Assembly: GCF_009789575.1 (NCBI RefSeq)
Contig: NZ_CP046908.1
Span: 1,426,001 to 1,490,000 of the forward strand
Direction of reading: 5' to 3'
Length of the DNA: 64,000 nt
Source of the DNA: Stappia indica
GTDB taxonomy: Bacteria > Pseudomonadota > Alphaproteobacteria > Rhizobiales > Stappiaceae
In this document: one piece after another, positions 27,648 through 37,537 of the stretch
Layout of the letters: each line of letters starts with the position of its first letter
How positions within the stretch are numbered: position 1 is the first letter of the stretch
Program-made: the position numbers and the translations under genes
Notes under the pieces: model-generated
Databases searched by the model: none
What the model saw: only the letters and a program-made list of their open reading frames with translations
Told to the model about the DNA's origin: nothing

Positions 27648-28727
27648 TCAGGCGACCCGGCCGTGCCACTGGCTCAGCAGCAGGCGCGCGGACTGCGGCT
27701 TGATGCCCTGGAAACGGTCGAGGATGCGCGCCCGGTCTTCCGCCTGCAGGCGATAGCGCCACGGCCCCATGTTCAGCAGTTTTTCCACTGTCGGGAGCGC
27801 AAGGCCGGACGCCTTTGCAACGATCAGGAACGGGTCCGTGTCGACCCGCACCATCCAGTGCTTGGCTTCCTCGATGCCGATGTCGCCGATCATCGCGAAA
27901 GTGGCGACCGCCTCCGGGAACCGGTCCTCCTCGGCGAAACGCACCAGCGTGTCCTCGTCGATGCCGGGGCCGCGGGCCAGCGCATAGACGCGGCCGATCG
28001 CGGTCTCGAAGTCGTAACGGCCAAGCCAGAACTCGTTGGACAGCTTCTGCGCGGCGACACGGGCGGCACGCGGGACCTCGCCGCCCTCGGACGTGCCGGT
28101 CTCCAGCAGGCGCATGCGCACCCGCTCGCTCGCCAGCGCCGCCAGTGTCGACACCGCGCGCTCGTCGAGATCCTGACGGTCGGCAAGCGCCATCTGCAGG
28201 TCCTCGTCGAGGCCGGAAGACTGAATGAGACCGAGAACGCCGCGGGCGGACAGGCTTGCCCCGCCGTTGCGCGCAACCGTACGGTGCACGGCCGAACTGC
28301 CGCTCTCCACCAGCACGTCGGTGACCATCTCGGACAGGATCTCGCGCGCCGCGATCGCCACCTTGTGGTCCTCGCCGCGCTTGAGCGCGATCTCGACGAG
28401 GTCGGTGTCGCGCAGCACCGTGGACTGCTCCAGCACCGGACGCGCGACCTCGATCTCGTCGCCGGCCAGACGGCGGATCGTGCCCTCGGGCGCCCGGCGC
28501 AGCGAGGCCAGACGGCCGGCGATGAAGGCGCGGGCCTGCATCTCCACCATGTCGGACAGGCGTACCAGCACCGAATCGTAGACCTCGATCTGCTCGTCCG
28601 AGCATTTCTCGGACGTCAGCGAGAACAAGGTCGCGACATTGCGTGCAAGCTCGTTGCGCCGCGCCATGTCCGGTTCGTTCGCCAGCGCCTCGAAATTCAC
28701 GAGCTCGGTATTTGGCATGTTCGACAT
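27648..28727 (-). CDS. DUF2336 domain protein (second of two in the window)
   Basis: A 359-residue helical protein, with ATG at 28727 behind GGGGAAATAGCA; an upstream ATG adds 20 residues without a better ribosome site. The DUF2336 core is DEIEVARPVLEQSTVLRDTD (about residues 90-109), and helix-rich repeats follow. It ends in a basic segment, KPQSARLLLSQWHGRVA. It is paralogous to the protein encoded at 17337-18425 in domain plan and length, though overall identity looks modest. The function of the family is not known; no partner gene is adjacent except the convergent metH. Confidence 0.85.
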   Translation of the reverse strand: MSNMPNTELVNFEALANEPDMARRNELARNVATLFSLTSEKCSDEQIEVYDSVLVRLSDMVEMQARAFIAGRLASLRRAPEGTIRRLAGDEIEVARPVLEQSTVLRDTDLVEIALKRGEDHKVAIAAREILSEMVTDVLVESGSSAVHRTVARNGGASLSARGVLGLIQSSGLDEDLQMALADRQDLDERAVSTLAALASERVRMRLLETGTSEGGEVPRAARVAAQKLSNEFWLGRYDFETAIGRVYALARGPGIDEDTLVRFAEEDRFPEAVATFAMIGDIGIEEAKHWMVRVDTDPFLIVAKASGLALPTVEKLLNMGPWRYRLQAEDRARILDRFQGIKPQSARLLLSQWHGRVA

Positions 28728-28959
28728 TGCTATTTCCCCGACCGAGAATCCTGGTTTCGTCGTGGATAGCATGAGCCCCTTAAACAAAACATCGACACGA
28801 ACAGGTCATTACTTACCTATATTTTAGAACAATACTTGCTGAATTCGAAGTAAATTTGATTAAAAATTGAACCATGGCGGGATGCGGCAAATCGCAGGCA
28901 GACGAAGGCCGCACACCGTGGGATAAACACCCCAGATACGCATCAGCCCGGAGGTGAAG

Positions 28960-29508
28960 GTGAGCGAAAGAGCTGTGGACGAAACGCCGGCGCGGCCCGG
29001 TGAGGAAGCCTTCGACCACGACCCGGCACAGGGACCGTTCGACGCCGGTCTCGTCTTCATCGGACACGTGGAAACGCCCTGGGCGACACGCGCCGAATGT
29101 CCGCGCAACGGTCGCGCCACCGACGCCGTCTGCCGCGTCCGCCTCAAGCCGGAATACCGTAAGGGGCTGAAGTCGGTGGAGGAATGCAGCCACCTCATCC
29201 TGCTCTACTGGATGCACAAGGCCAGGCGCGACCTTGCGGTGCTCGCCCCCGGTTTCGCCGACGAGACCCACGGTTGCTTCGGCCTGCGCGCACCGGTCCG
29301 GCCGAACCCGGTATCGCTGTCGGTGGTTCAGTTGCTGGAGATGACGGAGGACGGGTTTCTCGTGCGCGGGCTCGATTGCCTGAACAGCACGCCGCTGATC
29401 GACATCAAGCCCTATTTCGCGACGACCGACGCCGTGCCGGAGGCGCGGGTGCGCTGGCGCGAGCGCCTGAAGGACGTCGAGGCGGTCAGCCCGCCGGGCG
29501 GCGCCTGA
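28960..29508 (+). CDS. trmO: TsaA-like tRNA (t6A37) N6-methyltransferase, TrmO family
   Basis: A 182-residue protein. GTG at 28960 is chosen because GGAGG lies five bases upstream; another GTG two codons earlier is possible. The TsaA beta-barrel is recognised by FIGHVETPWATRAECPRNGR (about residues 33-52), SVEECSHLILLYWMHKARRD and the signature GLRAPVRPNPVSLSVVQLLE (about 109-128), corresponding to the SAM-binding RSPxRPNPIG block. The family methylates threonylcarbamoyl-adenosine at tRNA position 37. It is shorter than E. coli TrmO (235), lacking its C-terminal extension, as in many bacteria. Its last 23 bp overlap the 3' end of the convergent acyltransferase gene. Confidence 0.82.
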   Translation: MSERAVDETPARPGEEAFDHDPAQGPFDAGLVFIGHVETPWATRAECPRNGRATDAVCRVRLKPEYRKGLKSVEECSHLILLYWMHKARRDLAVLAPGFADETHGCFGLRAPVRPNPVSLSVVQLLEMTEDGFLVRGLDCLNSTPLIDIKPYFATTDAVPEARVRWRERLKDVEAVSPPGGA

Positions 29509-30562
29509 ACGACAGGGCCCGCAGCCGAACCCACTCGCCCGCCCCGCGCACCGCCCGCGCCGCCGGCCGCTCGACGATGACGGTCAGCACCAGCGCCGCA
29601 AGCGCGACCGCGGCAAGAATGACGAGCGCCGAGACGCCGGGCCCGAGCGCAGGCGCGAGCAGGAAGAAGCCGGCATAGCCGATGTGCTGGTGCAGCAGGT
29701 AGAACGGATAGGTGGCCCGCCCGGCCACCGCTACCGGGCCGACGGGCAGCCACGGCACGTCCAGCCGCGTTGCCAGCGCCAGCACGAGGAGCGAGACGGC
29801 AACGATGCCGGCAACCGCAATCGGAGAGAACGGCGCGCCGCGATAGAGCTCGACCAGCCCTCCGGCGAACAGGATCGCCGCGGCAGTGGCCTGCACGAAG
29901 GCCGCCGCGAGAACGAGGCTCGCCCCCGCCTCCCCGCGCTCGCGCGCCCGCAGCATCATCCCGAAGGCGAAGAAACCGGCAAAGTCGGTCAGAAGAAGCC
30001 GGCGGAGAACGTCGCTGCCGATCACGGCCTGATCGAGCGCGGCAACCGCCAGCCAGACAAGGGCAATGGCAACCTGGTGACGCGACCACAGGCCGACGAG
30101 CATCAGCAGCCCGACCCAGCCATAGAACAGGATCTCGGCGACGATGGACCAGTAGGCCCCGTCCATGAAGGGCTGGCCGAGAAACGGCGACAGCATCGTC
30201 AGGTTGGCGAGATATTGCGGCAGCGACAGGGGAAAGCCGAGCGCCGGCACGGCAAGGGTGACCAGCGCGGTCAGCGTCATCGCCACCACATAGACGGGCC
30301 ACAGCCGCGCGATGCGGGCAACGGCGAAGGTGAAAGGATCGCGCCCTTCCGTCGAGATCGAGATGACATAGCCGGAAATGGCGAAGAAGACCGAGACGCC
30401 GAGATAGCCGAACCGCGCCCACTCTCCCGGAGAGCCTGCCCCGGCAACCGGCCCGGCCTCGCCGGTGACCTGCATGCGAAAGCCGTAGTGGAACCAGGCG
30501 ACCGCCGCCACAGCCGCCACCCGCATCAGATCGAGACCCGGCCGTCTTGCGGCAGCGCTCAT
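29486..30562 (-). CDS. Acyltransferase 3 family membrane protein
   Basis: A 358-residue polytopic protein with about ten hydrophobic segments. ATG at 30562 is preferred for the GGGAGTGGAGTTG ribosome site. Family features are the N-terminal LDLMRVAAVAAVAWFHYGF with a conserved histidine in TM1, LGVSVFFAISGYVIS (about residues 60-74), ARIARLWPVYVV with conserved arginines, and ANLTMLSPFLGQPFMDGAYW. Such proteins O-acetylate or otherwise acylate surface polysaccharides at the inner membrane. It is divergent from oxyR, with no dedicated partner beside it; a link to the surface-glycan genes at 35-40 kb is conceivable but unproven. Confidence 0.85.
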   Translation of the reverse strand: MSAAARRPGLDLMRVAAVAAVAWFHYGFRMQVTGEAGPVAGAGSPGEWARFGYLGVSVFFAISGYVISISTEGRDPFTFAVARIARLWPVYVVAMTLTALVTLAVPALGFPLSLPQYLANLTMLSPFLGQPFMDGAYWSIVAEILFYGWVGLLMLVGLWSRHQVAIALVWLAVAALDQAVIGSDVLRRLLLTDFAGFFAFGMMLRARERGEAGASLVLAAAFVQATAAAILFAGGLVELYRGAPFSPIAVAGIVAVSLLVLALATRLDVPWLPVGPVAVAGRATYPFYLLHQHIGYAGFFLLAPALGPGVSALVILAAVALAALVLTVIVERPAARAVRGAGEWVRLRALSFRRRPAG

Positions 30563-30687
30563 CAACTCCACTCCCCTCGCCTCAGGCACAGAGTATCGCC
30601 GGGCCCCGGTTAAGGGGAGTTGAAACGACGGGGCGCTCCCTGATCAGCAACAATCGCATTGAAGGCCGCACGCGATAAGCTTATCCA

Positions 30688-31650
30688 ATGGCGATGATCA
30701 CGCTTCGCCAGCTGCGCTATTTCGATGCGCTTGCCCGTCACCTGCATTTCGGCCGCGCCGCCGAGGCCGTCGCCGTATCCCAGCCGGCGCTGTCCATGCA
30801 GATCCGCGAGCTGGAGGCGATCCTCGGCGTTGCGCTGGTCGAGCGGCGGCCGGCCGGCGTTCGCCTGACGGCGGAAGGACAGGAGATCGCGCGCCGGGCC
30901 CGGCGCATCCTCGCCGAAACCCGAGATCTGCTCGATTACGGCCAGCATGCCAGCCAGGTGATGAGCGGCACGCTCCGTCTCGGCATCATTCCCTCCATCG
31001 CCCCCTATCTCCTGCCGCGCATCCTGCCGGCGCTGATCCGGAGCCACCCTGAAGCCGAACTGCAGCTGCGCGAGACGCTGACCCAGGCGCTGGTCGGCGA
31101 GCTGTTGCAGGGCGAACTCGACGTCATCCTGGCCGCCCTGCCCGTCGCCGGCGCAGAATTCGAGACCCGGCCGCTGTTCCAGGACCGCTTCCTGCTGGCC
31201 GTGCAGTCGCGCCCGGACCTCGACGAACGCCAGCGCGTCGACCCGCGGACCGTCAACGGCTCGTCCCTGCTGCTGCTGGAGGAAGGCCACTGCCTGCGCG
31301 ATCAGGCGCTGAACTACTGCGAGGGATTGCAGCCGACCGCCCGTTCGGGCTTCGGCGCCACCAGCCTGTCGACGGTGATGCAGATGGTCGCGGCCGGCTA
31401 CGGCGTGACCCTGCTGCCCGAGCTCTGCGCCTCGGTGGAAGTGCGCGACGAACGGGTGGCGCTGCTGCGCTTCCAGGAGCCGCAACCGCAACGCACCGTC
31501 GGGCTGGTCTGGCGGCGCTCCTCCCCGCGCAAGCGCGACTTCGAGGCGCTCGGTGCCTGCATCCTGGAGGCGCTGGAGCCGAGCGGCCAGCCGCTCCTGC
31601 CGCCGGTGGTCGGTGAGGATCCTCGCGCCGGACAGCGCCCCGATGCCTGA
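30688..31650 (+). CDS. oxyR: LysR-type peroxide sensor OxyR
   Basis: A 320-residue LysR-type regulator. The N-terminal winged helix has LRQLRYFDALARHLHFGRAA and the helix-turn-helix VSQPALSMQIRELEAILG (about residues 30-47). The effector domain carries the OxyR redox pair: Cys202 in EEGHCLRDQALNYCEG and Cys211, spaced nine residues as in E. coli C199/C208. Oxidation by hydrogen peroxide forms a disulfide and activates antioxidant genes. No catalase, peroxiredoxin or Dps gene is adjacent, so its usual divergent target is absent; the divergent neighbour is an acyltransferase. The start may be either of two ATGs two codons apart. Confidence 0.9.
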   Translation: MAMITLRQLRYFDALARHLHFGRAAEAVAVSQPALSMQIRELEAILGVALVERRPAGVRLTAEGQEIARRARRILAETRDLLDYGQHASQVMSGTLRLGIIPSIAPYLLPRILPALIRSHPEAELQLRETLTQALVGELLQGELDVILAALPVAGAEFETRPLFQDRFLLAVQSRPDLDERQRVDPRTVNGSSLLLLEEGHCLRDQALNYCEGLQPTARSGFGATSLSTVMQMVAAGYGVTLLPELCASVEVRDERVALLRFQEPQPQRTVGLVWRRSSPRKRDFEALGACILEALEPSGQPLLPPVVGEDPRAGQRPDA

Positions 31651-31665
31651 GCGGAGCGTGCTGCC

Positions 31666-32007
31666 ATGATGTTGGGCGGGAAAGCCTCAGGCGGCACGCG
31701 CCGCCAGAAGGAGATGCGCAAGGCGCTGCGGGTGACCGCACCGCGCATCCCTTTCGCGGATGCCGAGCCGGTGCTGGCCGGGGCGCTCGCCCCGCATCTG
31801 CGGCACATGCCGCCCTCCGTCGCCGTCTGGCTTGCCCTCGTCGCCCATGTTCGCCACGCCCATAGCGACTACGACGCGCTGCTCGAGGAAGGCTACGAGC
31901 GCGACGCGGCCCGCTATTTCGCGCTCCCCTCGATCAACGACACGCTGCTCGACTGGGGCGCGACACGACAGGTCAGCGCGGACGAGGACGAGATCAGCGG
32001 GGACTGA
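31666..32007 (+). CDS. DUF2293 domain protein
   Basis: A 113-residue protein starting 16 bp after oxyR. The C-terminal two thirds show the DUF2293 pattern: AVWLALVAHVRHAHSDYDAL then GYERDAARYFALPSINDTL (about residues 55-98). The N-terminus is basic (GGTRRQKEMRKALR). The function of this alphaproteobacterial domain is unknown. The small gap suggests co-transcription with oxyR. It ends 10 bp from the stop of the convergent MOSC gene. Confidence 0.82.
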   Translation: MMLGGKASGGTRRQKEMRKALRVTAPRIPFADAEPVLAGALAPHLRHMPPSVAVWLALVAHVRHAHSDYDALLEEGYERDAARYFALPSINDTLLDWGATRQVSADEDEISGD

Positions 32008-32017
32008 GGGCGAACCC

Positions 32018-32632
32018 TCAGCGGTAGATCCAGTGCTCGGGGATATGCGCGGTGACCGCCTCGCCGGGGCGGATGACGCCGGGCCGTTCCACATAGGCAA
32101 CGAGGCCGCGGCGGCGACGCGCCGTCTTGGGGAACAGCAGGTCGATGCCCTCGCGGTCGGGATAGTGCTCGCCGATGGAGGCTCCGGCGATCCGGCAGGG
32201 CATGTTGTCGCCGTCGACCCTCAGCACCGCACCGCCGGCGAAGACGAGACGTGTGCGCGGCGGCATCAGCGACAGGCGCGGCAAGCCCTCCAGAAGGACA
32301 TTGCCCCCGATCCACTCCGCCTCGATGCGCGGCAGGCCCATGTCGGCGGCGACCTCGGCCAGTTCCTCCACGGACAGGATCGACACCTGCCGCTCGTTGC
32401 ACATCTCGGTGCCGCGCGGATACCAGGGCTCGCGCGAGCCCGAGCGGCGGGTGTAGCCGGTGTGGCGCCCTCCGGGGATGCCCTCGAAGCAGAGCTTCAA
32501 TGCCGCCGTCCAGGTGGTGCGGAAGTCGTCCGGCGTCTGGGTGGCGAGCACCTTGACCGTGGTGGCGCCGAGCTTGCGCGCCGGCACGCTCTGCAACTCA
32601 TCCATGTGCTCGCGTCCGAACAGATCCGCCAT
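32018..32632 (-). CDS. MOSC domain protein
   Basis: A 204-residue protein of MOSC type, the C-terminal domain of molybdenum-cofactor sulfurases, also found alone. Recognisable blocks are YPRGTEMCNERQVSILSVEE (about residues 71-90), WIGGNVLLEGLPRLSLMPP, and the conserved-cysteine segment GDNMPCRIAGASIGEHY (about 140-156). MOSC proteins are thought to carry sulfur on that cysteine or bind molybdopterin. It stands alone; no molybdoenzyme gene is nearby. HTGYTRRSGSREPWYPRG resembles small stand-alone alphaproteobacterial MOSC proteins. Confidence 0.82.
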   Translation of the reverse strand: MADLFGREHMDELQSVPARKLGATTVKVLATQTPDDFRTTWTAALKLCFEGIPGGRHTGYTRRSGSREPWYPRGTEMCNERQVSILSVEELAEVAADMGLPRIEAEWIGGNVLLEGLPRLSLMPPRTRLVFAGGAVLRVDGDNMPCRIAGASIGEHYPDREGIDLLFPKTARRRRGLVAYVERPGVIRPGEAVTAHIPEHWIYR

Positions 32633-32747
32633 CGCTTACCTTCCTGCCTCATCGCCCGCAGGCAGAACCTGCGCGGAAACACGAGGGATACAATGAGTCC
32701 TGCGGGCAGGAAAGCCGCGCTTTTCCGACCGGCGGACGGCAGAAACG

Positions 32748-32779
32748 AAAACGGCGGCGCGAACCCGCACCGCCGTTTC
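32748..32779 (-). terminator. Intrinsic terminator downstream of ettA
   Basis: Read on the minus strand, AAACGGCGG pairs with CCGCCGTTT (plus-strand arms about 32749-32757 and 32770-32778), followed by TCGTTTCTG, about 28 bp beyond the ettA stop. Confidence 0.75.
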
Positions 32780-32806
32780 CTGTCATGGGCGTGTGTCGCT
32801 GGCGCC

Positions 32807-34456
<1,650 letters not shown>

Positions 34457-34597
34457 AGGTGCTTGCCGCTCCATTCTGGACATGAGGGGAAACTGGCCGC
34501 TTCTTAGTCGATGGCGGCCTTCGGGGCAAGGGAAAGTCCCCGGACGCAAGCCCTTTCGGCCCCCCCGGCCTCCATTCGCGCCCCCTCTCCGCCCGCC

Positions 34598-34632
34598 TTG
34601 CCACCCGCTTGGCCACCCGCTTGGCCACCCGC
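34598..34632. repeat. Short tandem repeat, three 12-bp units
   Basis: TTGGCCACCCGC occurs twice perfectly (34609-34620, 34621-34632), preceded by a one-base-shorter copy (34598-34608). It lies in the 285-bp spacer between ettA and the small lipoprotein gene, upstream of both divergent starts. It may simply be a slippage product. Confidence 0.7.
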
Positions 34633-34741
34633 TGTGCAGATGTGCCGGATCGGCACGACGGCCGCCTCGTCGGCGTTTACCTCCCGTTCACCGTCGACCA
34701 GCATTCTGGCGACGGGCTGGGCCCTCAGAAGGATTCAAGTC

Positions 34742-34999
34742 ATGCGTATCCCGAGACCGGCCGGACTTGCCGGCGTTCTTGCTCTTTCCCTGCTGGTCGC
34801 GGCCTGCGGCTCGAACCGTTTCGAGCGCGGCGTGACGGGTGGTGCCATCGGCGGTGCAGCCGGCGCAGGCGCGCTGGCGCTGGCCGGCGGTCCCGTTCTG
34901 GTCGGCATGGCGGCCGGCGCCGTCGGCGGCGCTGCCATCGGCGCGCTGACCAACGAGTGCCAGATCGACCTCGGACCGCAGCGCCCCAACAACTGCTGA
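34742..34999 (+). CDS. Small glycine-zipper-like lipoprotein
   Basis: An 85-residue protein with a lipoprotein signal peptide (GVLALSLLVAACGSN; lipobox LVAAC, lipidated Cys near residue 22). The mature part is dominated by glycine/alanine repeats with small-residue spacing, GVTGGAIGGAAGAGALALAG and GMAAGAVGGAAIGALTN, typical of glycine-zipper outer-membrane lipoproteins. It ends with two cysteines (NECQIDL, NNC). The role is unknown; envelope association is the safe inference. It is divergent from ettA. A stem at 35054-35088 follows. Confidence 0.8.
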   Translation: MRIPRPAGLAGVLALSLLVAACGSNRFERGVTGGAIGGAAGAGALALAGGPVLVGMAAGAVGGAAIGALTNECQIDLGPQRPNNC

Positions 35000-35053
35000 G
35001 GCGGCATCGGCGCTCGCCGAAGCAGGCTTTCCCCGCACACAGAAGCACGTTCC

Positions 35054-35088
35054 CGGGACCGGCATGTCGAAGGACAGGGCCGGTCCCG
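35054..35088 (+). terminator. Hairpin after the small lipoprotein gene
   Basis: CGGGACCGGC (35054-35063) pairs with GCCGGTCCCG (35079-35088) across a 15-nt loop; CGCTTT follows. It is a plausible but weak terminator. Confidence 0.5.
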
Positions 35089-35226
35089 CGCTTTCGCGCG
35101 TCCGCCGGTTGCTGGTGCGCCGACCCACCAACGCATCGCAACGCCTTGATATCATGAAGTATCTTCTCGCGAGTTCCGCTGCAGACCTGCACGTTCTTAA
35201 AGCAACAACATTGTAAAAAATTACTA

Positions 35227-36006
35227 TTGCAACGAAATGCTTTGATTTCGCATCCGGCGGAGTCATATTTTCGCCAGAAAAGAGAGACCAATAAAGCCGG
35301 CAAGGCCGAGGCAACGCCCAGCAGAAACGGGACGGACAGAAGTTTGCTTGTTCCGAAAAACAAAAGGCAGGCCTTCTCCAGGCGCGGGAAGGCGAACATC
35401 CTTTTCCTGCATGTGCCGAAATGCGGCGGATCCTTCGTGGAGCAGGCCTTCCTGCCCTGGATCCTGAAATGCCCCTCGCGCCGCATTCGCGATGCCCGCG
35501 GCCACCTTACCTATCGCGAATACGCAAAGGTTTTCGACCGGCACCGGGTCGACCTGTCCGCCATGCATGTCTTCACCGTCGTGCGCAATCCCTGGGACTG
35601 GCACGTCTCCTGGTTCCACTATCTCAAGGAAGACCTCGGCCGCGGCCGATCGGGCATGCCCACCGAGGTGGAGCTGTTCCAGAACTACGGCTTTTCCGAC
35701 TACCTGCGCTGGCTGGCGGACGACGAGGCGCCGACCTCCCCCACCCGCTACATCCGCAAGCAGCAGCTCGACTACCTGACCGACGCGGCCGGCACGCTCG
35801 CCGTCCAGCGCATCCTGCGGCAGGAACGGCTGGCCGACGACCTTGCCAAGATGGCGGCGGAGCTGGACCTTGCCGTCACCGTTCCCGAGCGCCGCGCCAA
35901 TCCGTCGTCGCACGGCCACTACCGCGAGTATTACGACGACTTCGGGATCGAGCTGATCGCCAGGCGTCACAAGGACGACGTCGAGACCTTCGGCTATACG
36001 TTCTGA
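35227..36006 (+). CDS. Sulfotransferase family protein
   Basis: Up to 259 residues. The frame opens with TTG at 35227 and the true start is uncertain, since no ATG lies before the conserved core. The core has the PAPS 5'-phosphosulfate loop NILFLHVPKCGGSFVEQAF (about residues 57-75) and the 3'-phosphate block HVFTVVRNPWDWHVSWFH (about 118-135), the two signatures of membrane-type or carbohydrate sulfotransferases. It would transfer sulfate from PAPS to a glycan or lipid-linked sugar. The 5' region (35157-35300) is markedly AT-rich, unlike its surroundings. It is followed by FkbM methyltransferase and glycosyltransferase-like genes, so a surface-polysaccharide decoration role is inferred. Confidence 0.8.
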   Translation: MQRNALISHPAESYFRQKRETNKAGKAEATPSRNGTDRSLLVPKNKRQAFSRRGKANILFLHVPKCGGSFVEQAFLPWILKCPSRRIRDARGHLTYREYAKVFDRHRVDLSAMHVFTVVRNPWDWHVSWFHYLKEDLGRGRSGMPTEVELFQNYGFSDYLRWLADDEAPTSPTRYIRKQQLDYLTDAAGTLAVQRILRQERLADDLAKMAAELDLAVTVPERRANPSSHGHYREYYDDFGIELIARRHKDDVETFGYTF

Positions 36007-36097
36007 AGCAATTCGCGGCGGGCTGCGGACTTGCAATTCGCCGCCCAAGCTGCGATGCCTCAGCCCTTCCGTCCCTCTTGCGAGTTCACGATCCCCA

Positions 36098-36751
36098 ATG
36101 GGCTTCAACCTGATCCGCTTCGCCCTCGACCCGCACTACCGGGCCGTCAAGCGCTGGAAACTCGCAAAGGGCGACGAACGCCTGCTGACCGATGTGCCGT
36201 TGGACGGGAATTCCCTGGTCGTCGATGCCGGCTTCTACAAGGGCGACTTTTCCGCCCGCATCTCCCAGAAGGGTTCGCCGAAGGTTCTGGCCTTCGAGCC
36301 GGCGCCGGAATTCTGCGAGCGCGCCCGCCCGCTGCTCGCCGCCATGCCGAACGTCACGCTCGACTGCGCCGGCCTGTCGGATTTCAACGGCACGGCGAAG
36401 CTCGTCTACGACAATGACGGCAGCAGCACCCAGCGGCAGCAAGAAGGCGAGAGCGTCGAGGTCCAGCTGCGACGCGCCTCGGACATCGTGCGTGCGGCCG
36501 GCCGGCCGATCGACCTGATGAAGCTCAACATCGAGGGCGACGAATACCCGGTCCTGGAGAATCTGATCGCGGAAGGCCTGATGGGCGAGGTGCGCCATCT
36601 CGTGGTGCAGTTCCACCTGATCGACGGGACCAGCCGCGAGCGCTACGCCCGGATCGCCGAAGGTCTGTCGAAGACCCACGATCTTGCCTGGCGCTACCCG
36701 TTCGTCTGGGAACGCTGGGACCTGCGCGACAGCGTCTCGCCAAGTAGATAG
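36098..36751 (+). CDS. FkbM family methyltransferase
   Basis: A 217-residue SAM-dependent methyltransferase. Motif I is seen in LVVDAGFYKGDFSARI (about residues 40-55), motif II in KVLAFEPAPEFCERARPLL (about 62-80), and the FkbM block IDLMKLNIEGDEYPVLENL (about 138-156). Family members O-methylate sugars in capsules, LPS and antibiotics. It lies 91 bp after the sulfotransferase gene on the same strand. Its last 58 bp overlap the 3' end of the convergent glycosyltransferase-like gene, an unusually large convergent overlap. Confidence 0.85.
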   Translation: MGFNLIRFALDPHYRAVKRWKLAKGDERLLTDVPLDGNSLVVDAGFYKGDFSARISQKGSPKVLAFEPAPEFCERARPLLAAMPNVTLDCAGLSDFNGTAKLVYDNDGSSTQRQQEGESVEVQLRRASDIVRAAGRPIDLMKLNIEGDEYPVLENLIAEGLMGEVRHLVVQFHLIDGTSRERYARIAEGLSKTHDLAWRYPFVWERWDLRDSVSPSR

Positions 36752-37452
36752 AGCCGGCGGCGAATGCCGTCGCTGAAGCGCAGCCGGCGGCCGTCGAGAT
36801 GACCGACCGTGCGCGGATGGCCGTAAGGGCCGTAGATGTAGCCGCCGCCGACATAGCGGCAGACCCCGCCTTCCAGCCCGACCGAACGCCCGTCCGGCCC
36901 CTTCAGCAGCGGCAGCACCACCTCGCGATACCGCACGATGTCGAGGATATGCGGGTTGTTGGACCGCCCGCTGATCCGGCAGATCGGAAACTCGGCATCG
37001 CCCGCCGGCTCCAGCCCGAGATCGAAGGCGGCCGGCCGGTTCCGCCGCTTGTTGAAGCGCAGGTAGTCGATGCCGCGCGCGCGCATCTCGTCCACCATCC
37101 GGTCGAGGGAATGATGGATGCGGCTCTTCACGAAGACGAAGTCGTGCTCCAGCTGCATCGCATAGGCGCCCTCGCAGACCTCCAGCGAGCGGCAGAAGCC
37201 GTCGAGCATGCCGTTGGTCTGCACCAGCTCGAAGGGAATGTCCGGCAGCCCGTCGTGGATCGTCGCGACCCAGGGCTCGAACATGTCCGGGTTCGGATTG
37301 GGATCGATGAAGATGCGGGTGACGATGCGGTGACGGCTGTCCTTGCCGAAGACATCGAAAAACGAGCGCACGGCATGGTGGGCGAGGCAGTGGGACGGAT
37401 CCCGCGATGCCACGTTGGTGAAGACGTTGAGGTTGAAGACCTCGGACTTCAT
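36694..37452 (-). CDS. Putative glycosyltransferase (GT-A-like), family not named
   Basis: A 252-residue protein starting at ATG 37452, nine bases after GGAG. The N-terminal part alternates strands and helices (VFNLNVFTNVASRDP; HRIVTRIFIDPNPNPDMF), as in nucleotide-sugar-binding domains. A DxD-like acidic cluster appears in AYAMQLEHDFVFVKS (about residues 113-127). C-terminal glycine/tyrosine-rich RYVGGGYIYGPYGHPRTVGH is distinctive. No signal peptide or membrane span is seen. A glycosyltransferase role is inferred from the fold pattern and from the neighbouring FkbM, sulfotransferase and GT10-like genes; I cannot name the family. It is divergent from the gene at 37538. Confidence 0.55.
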   Translation of the reverse strand: MKSEVFNLNVFTNVASRDPSHCLAHHAVRSFFDVFGKDSRHRIVTRIFIDPNPNPDMFEPWVATIHDGLPDIPFELVQTNGMLDGFCRSLEVCEGAYAMQLEHDFVFVKSRIHHSLDRMVDEMRARGIDYLRFNKRRNRPAAFDLGLEPAGDAEFPICRISGRSNNPHILDIVRYREVVLPLLKGPDGRSVGLEGGVCRYVGGGYIYGPYGHPRTVGHLDGRRLRFSDGIRRRLYLLGETLSRRSQRSQTNG

Positions 37453-37537
37453 GCGGACTCCATGCTTGCTTTCCCGCTGCGCCGACCGTAAGCGTGGCGC
37501 GTCCCGACCCATTTCGCAGCCTTATAGGTGGCCCGAC

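Noticed and set aside
30562-30688. oxyR/acyltransferase divergent spacer considered as a peroxide-regulon hub
   Set aside because: No recognisable OxyR tetranucleotide array could be read with confidence and no antioxidant gene is adjacent.
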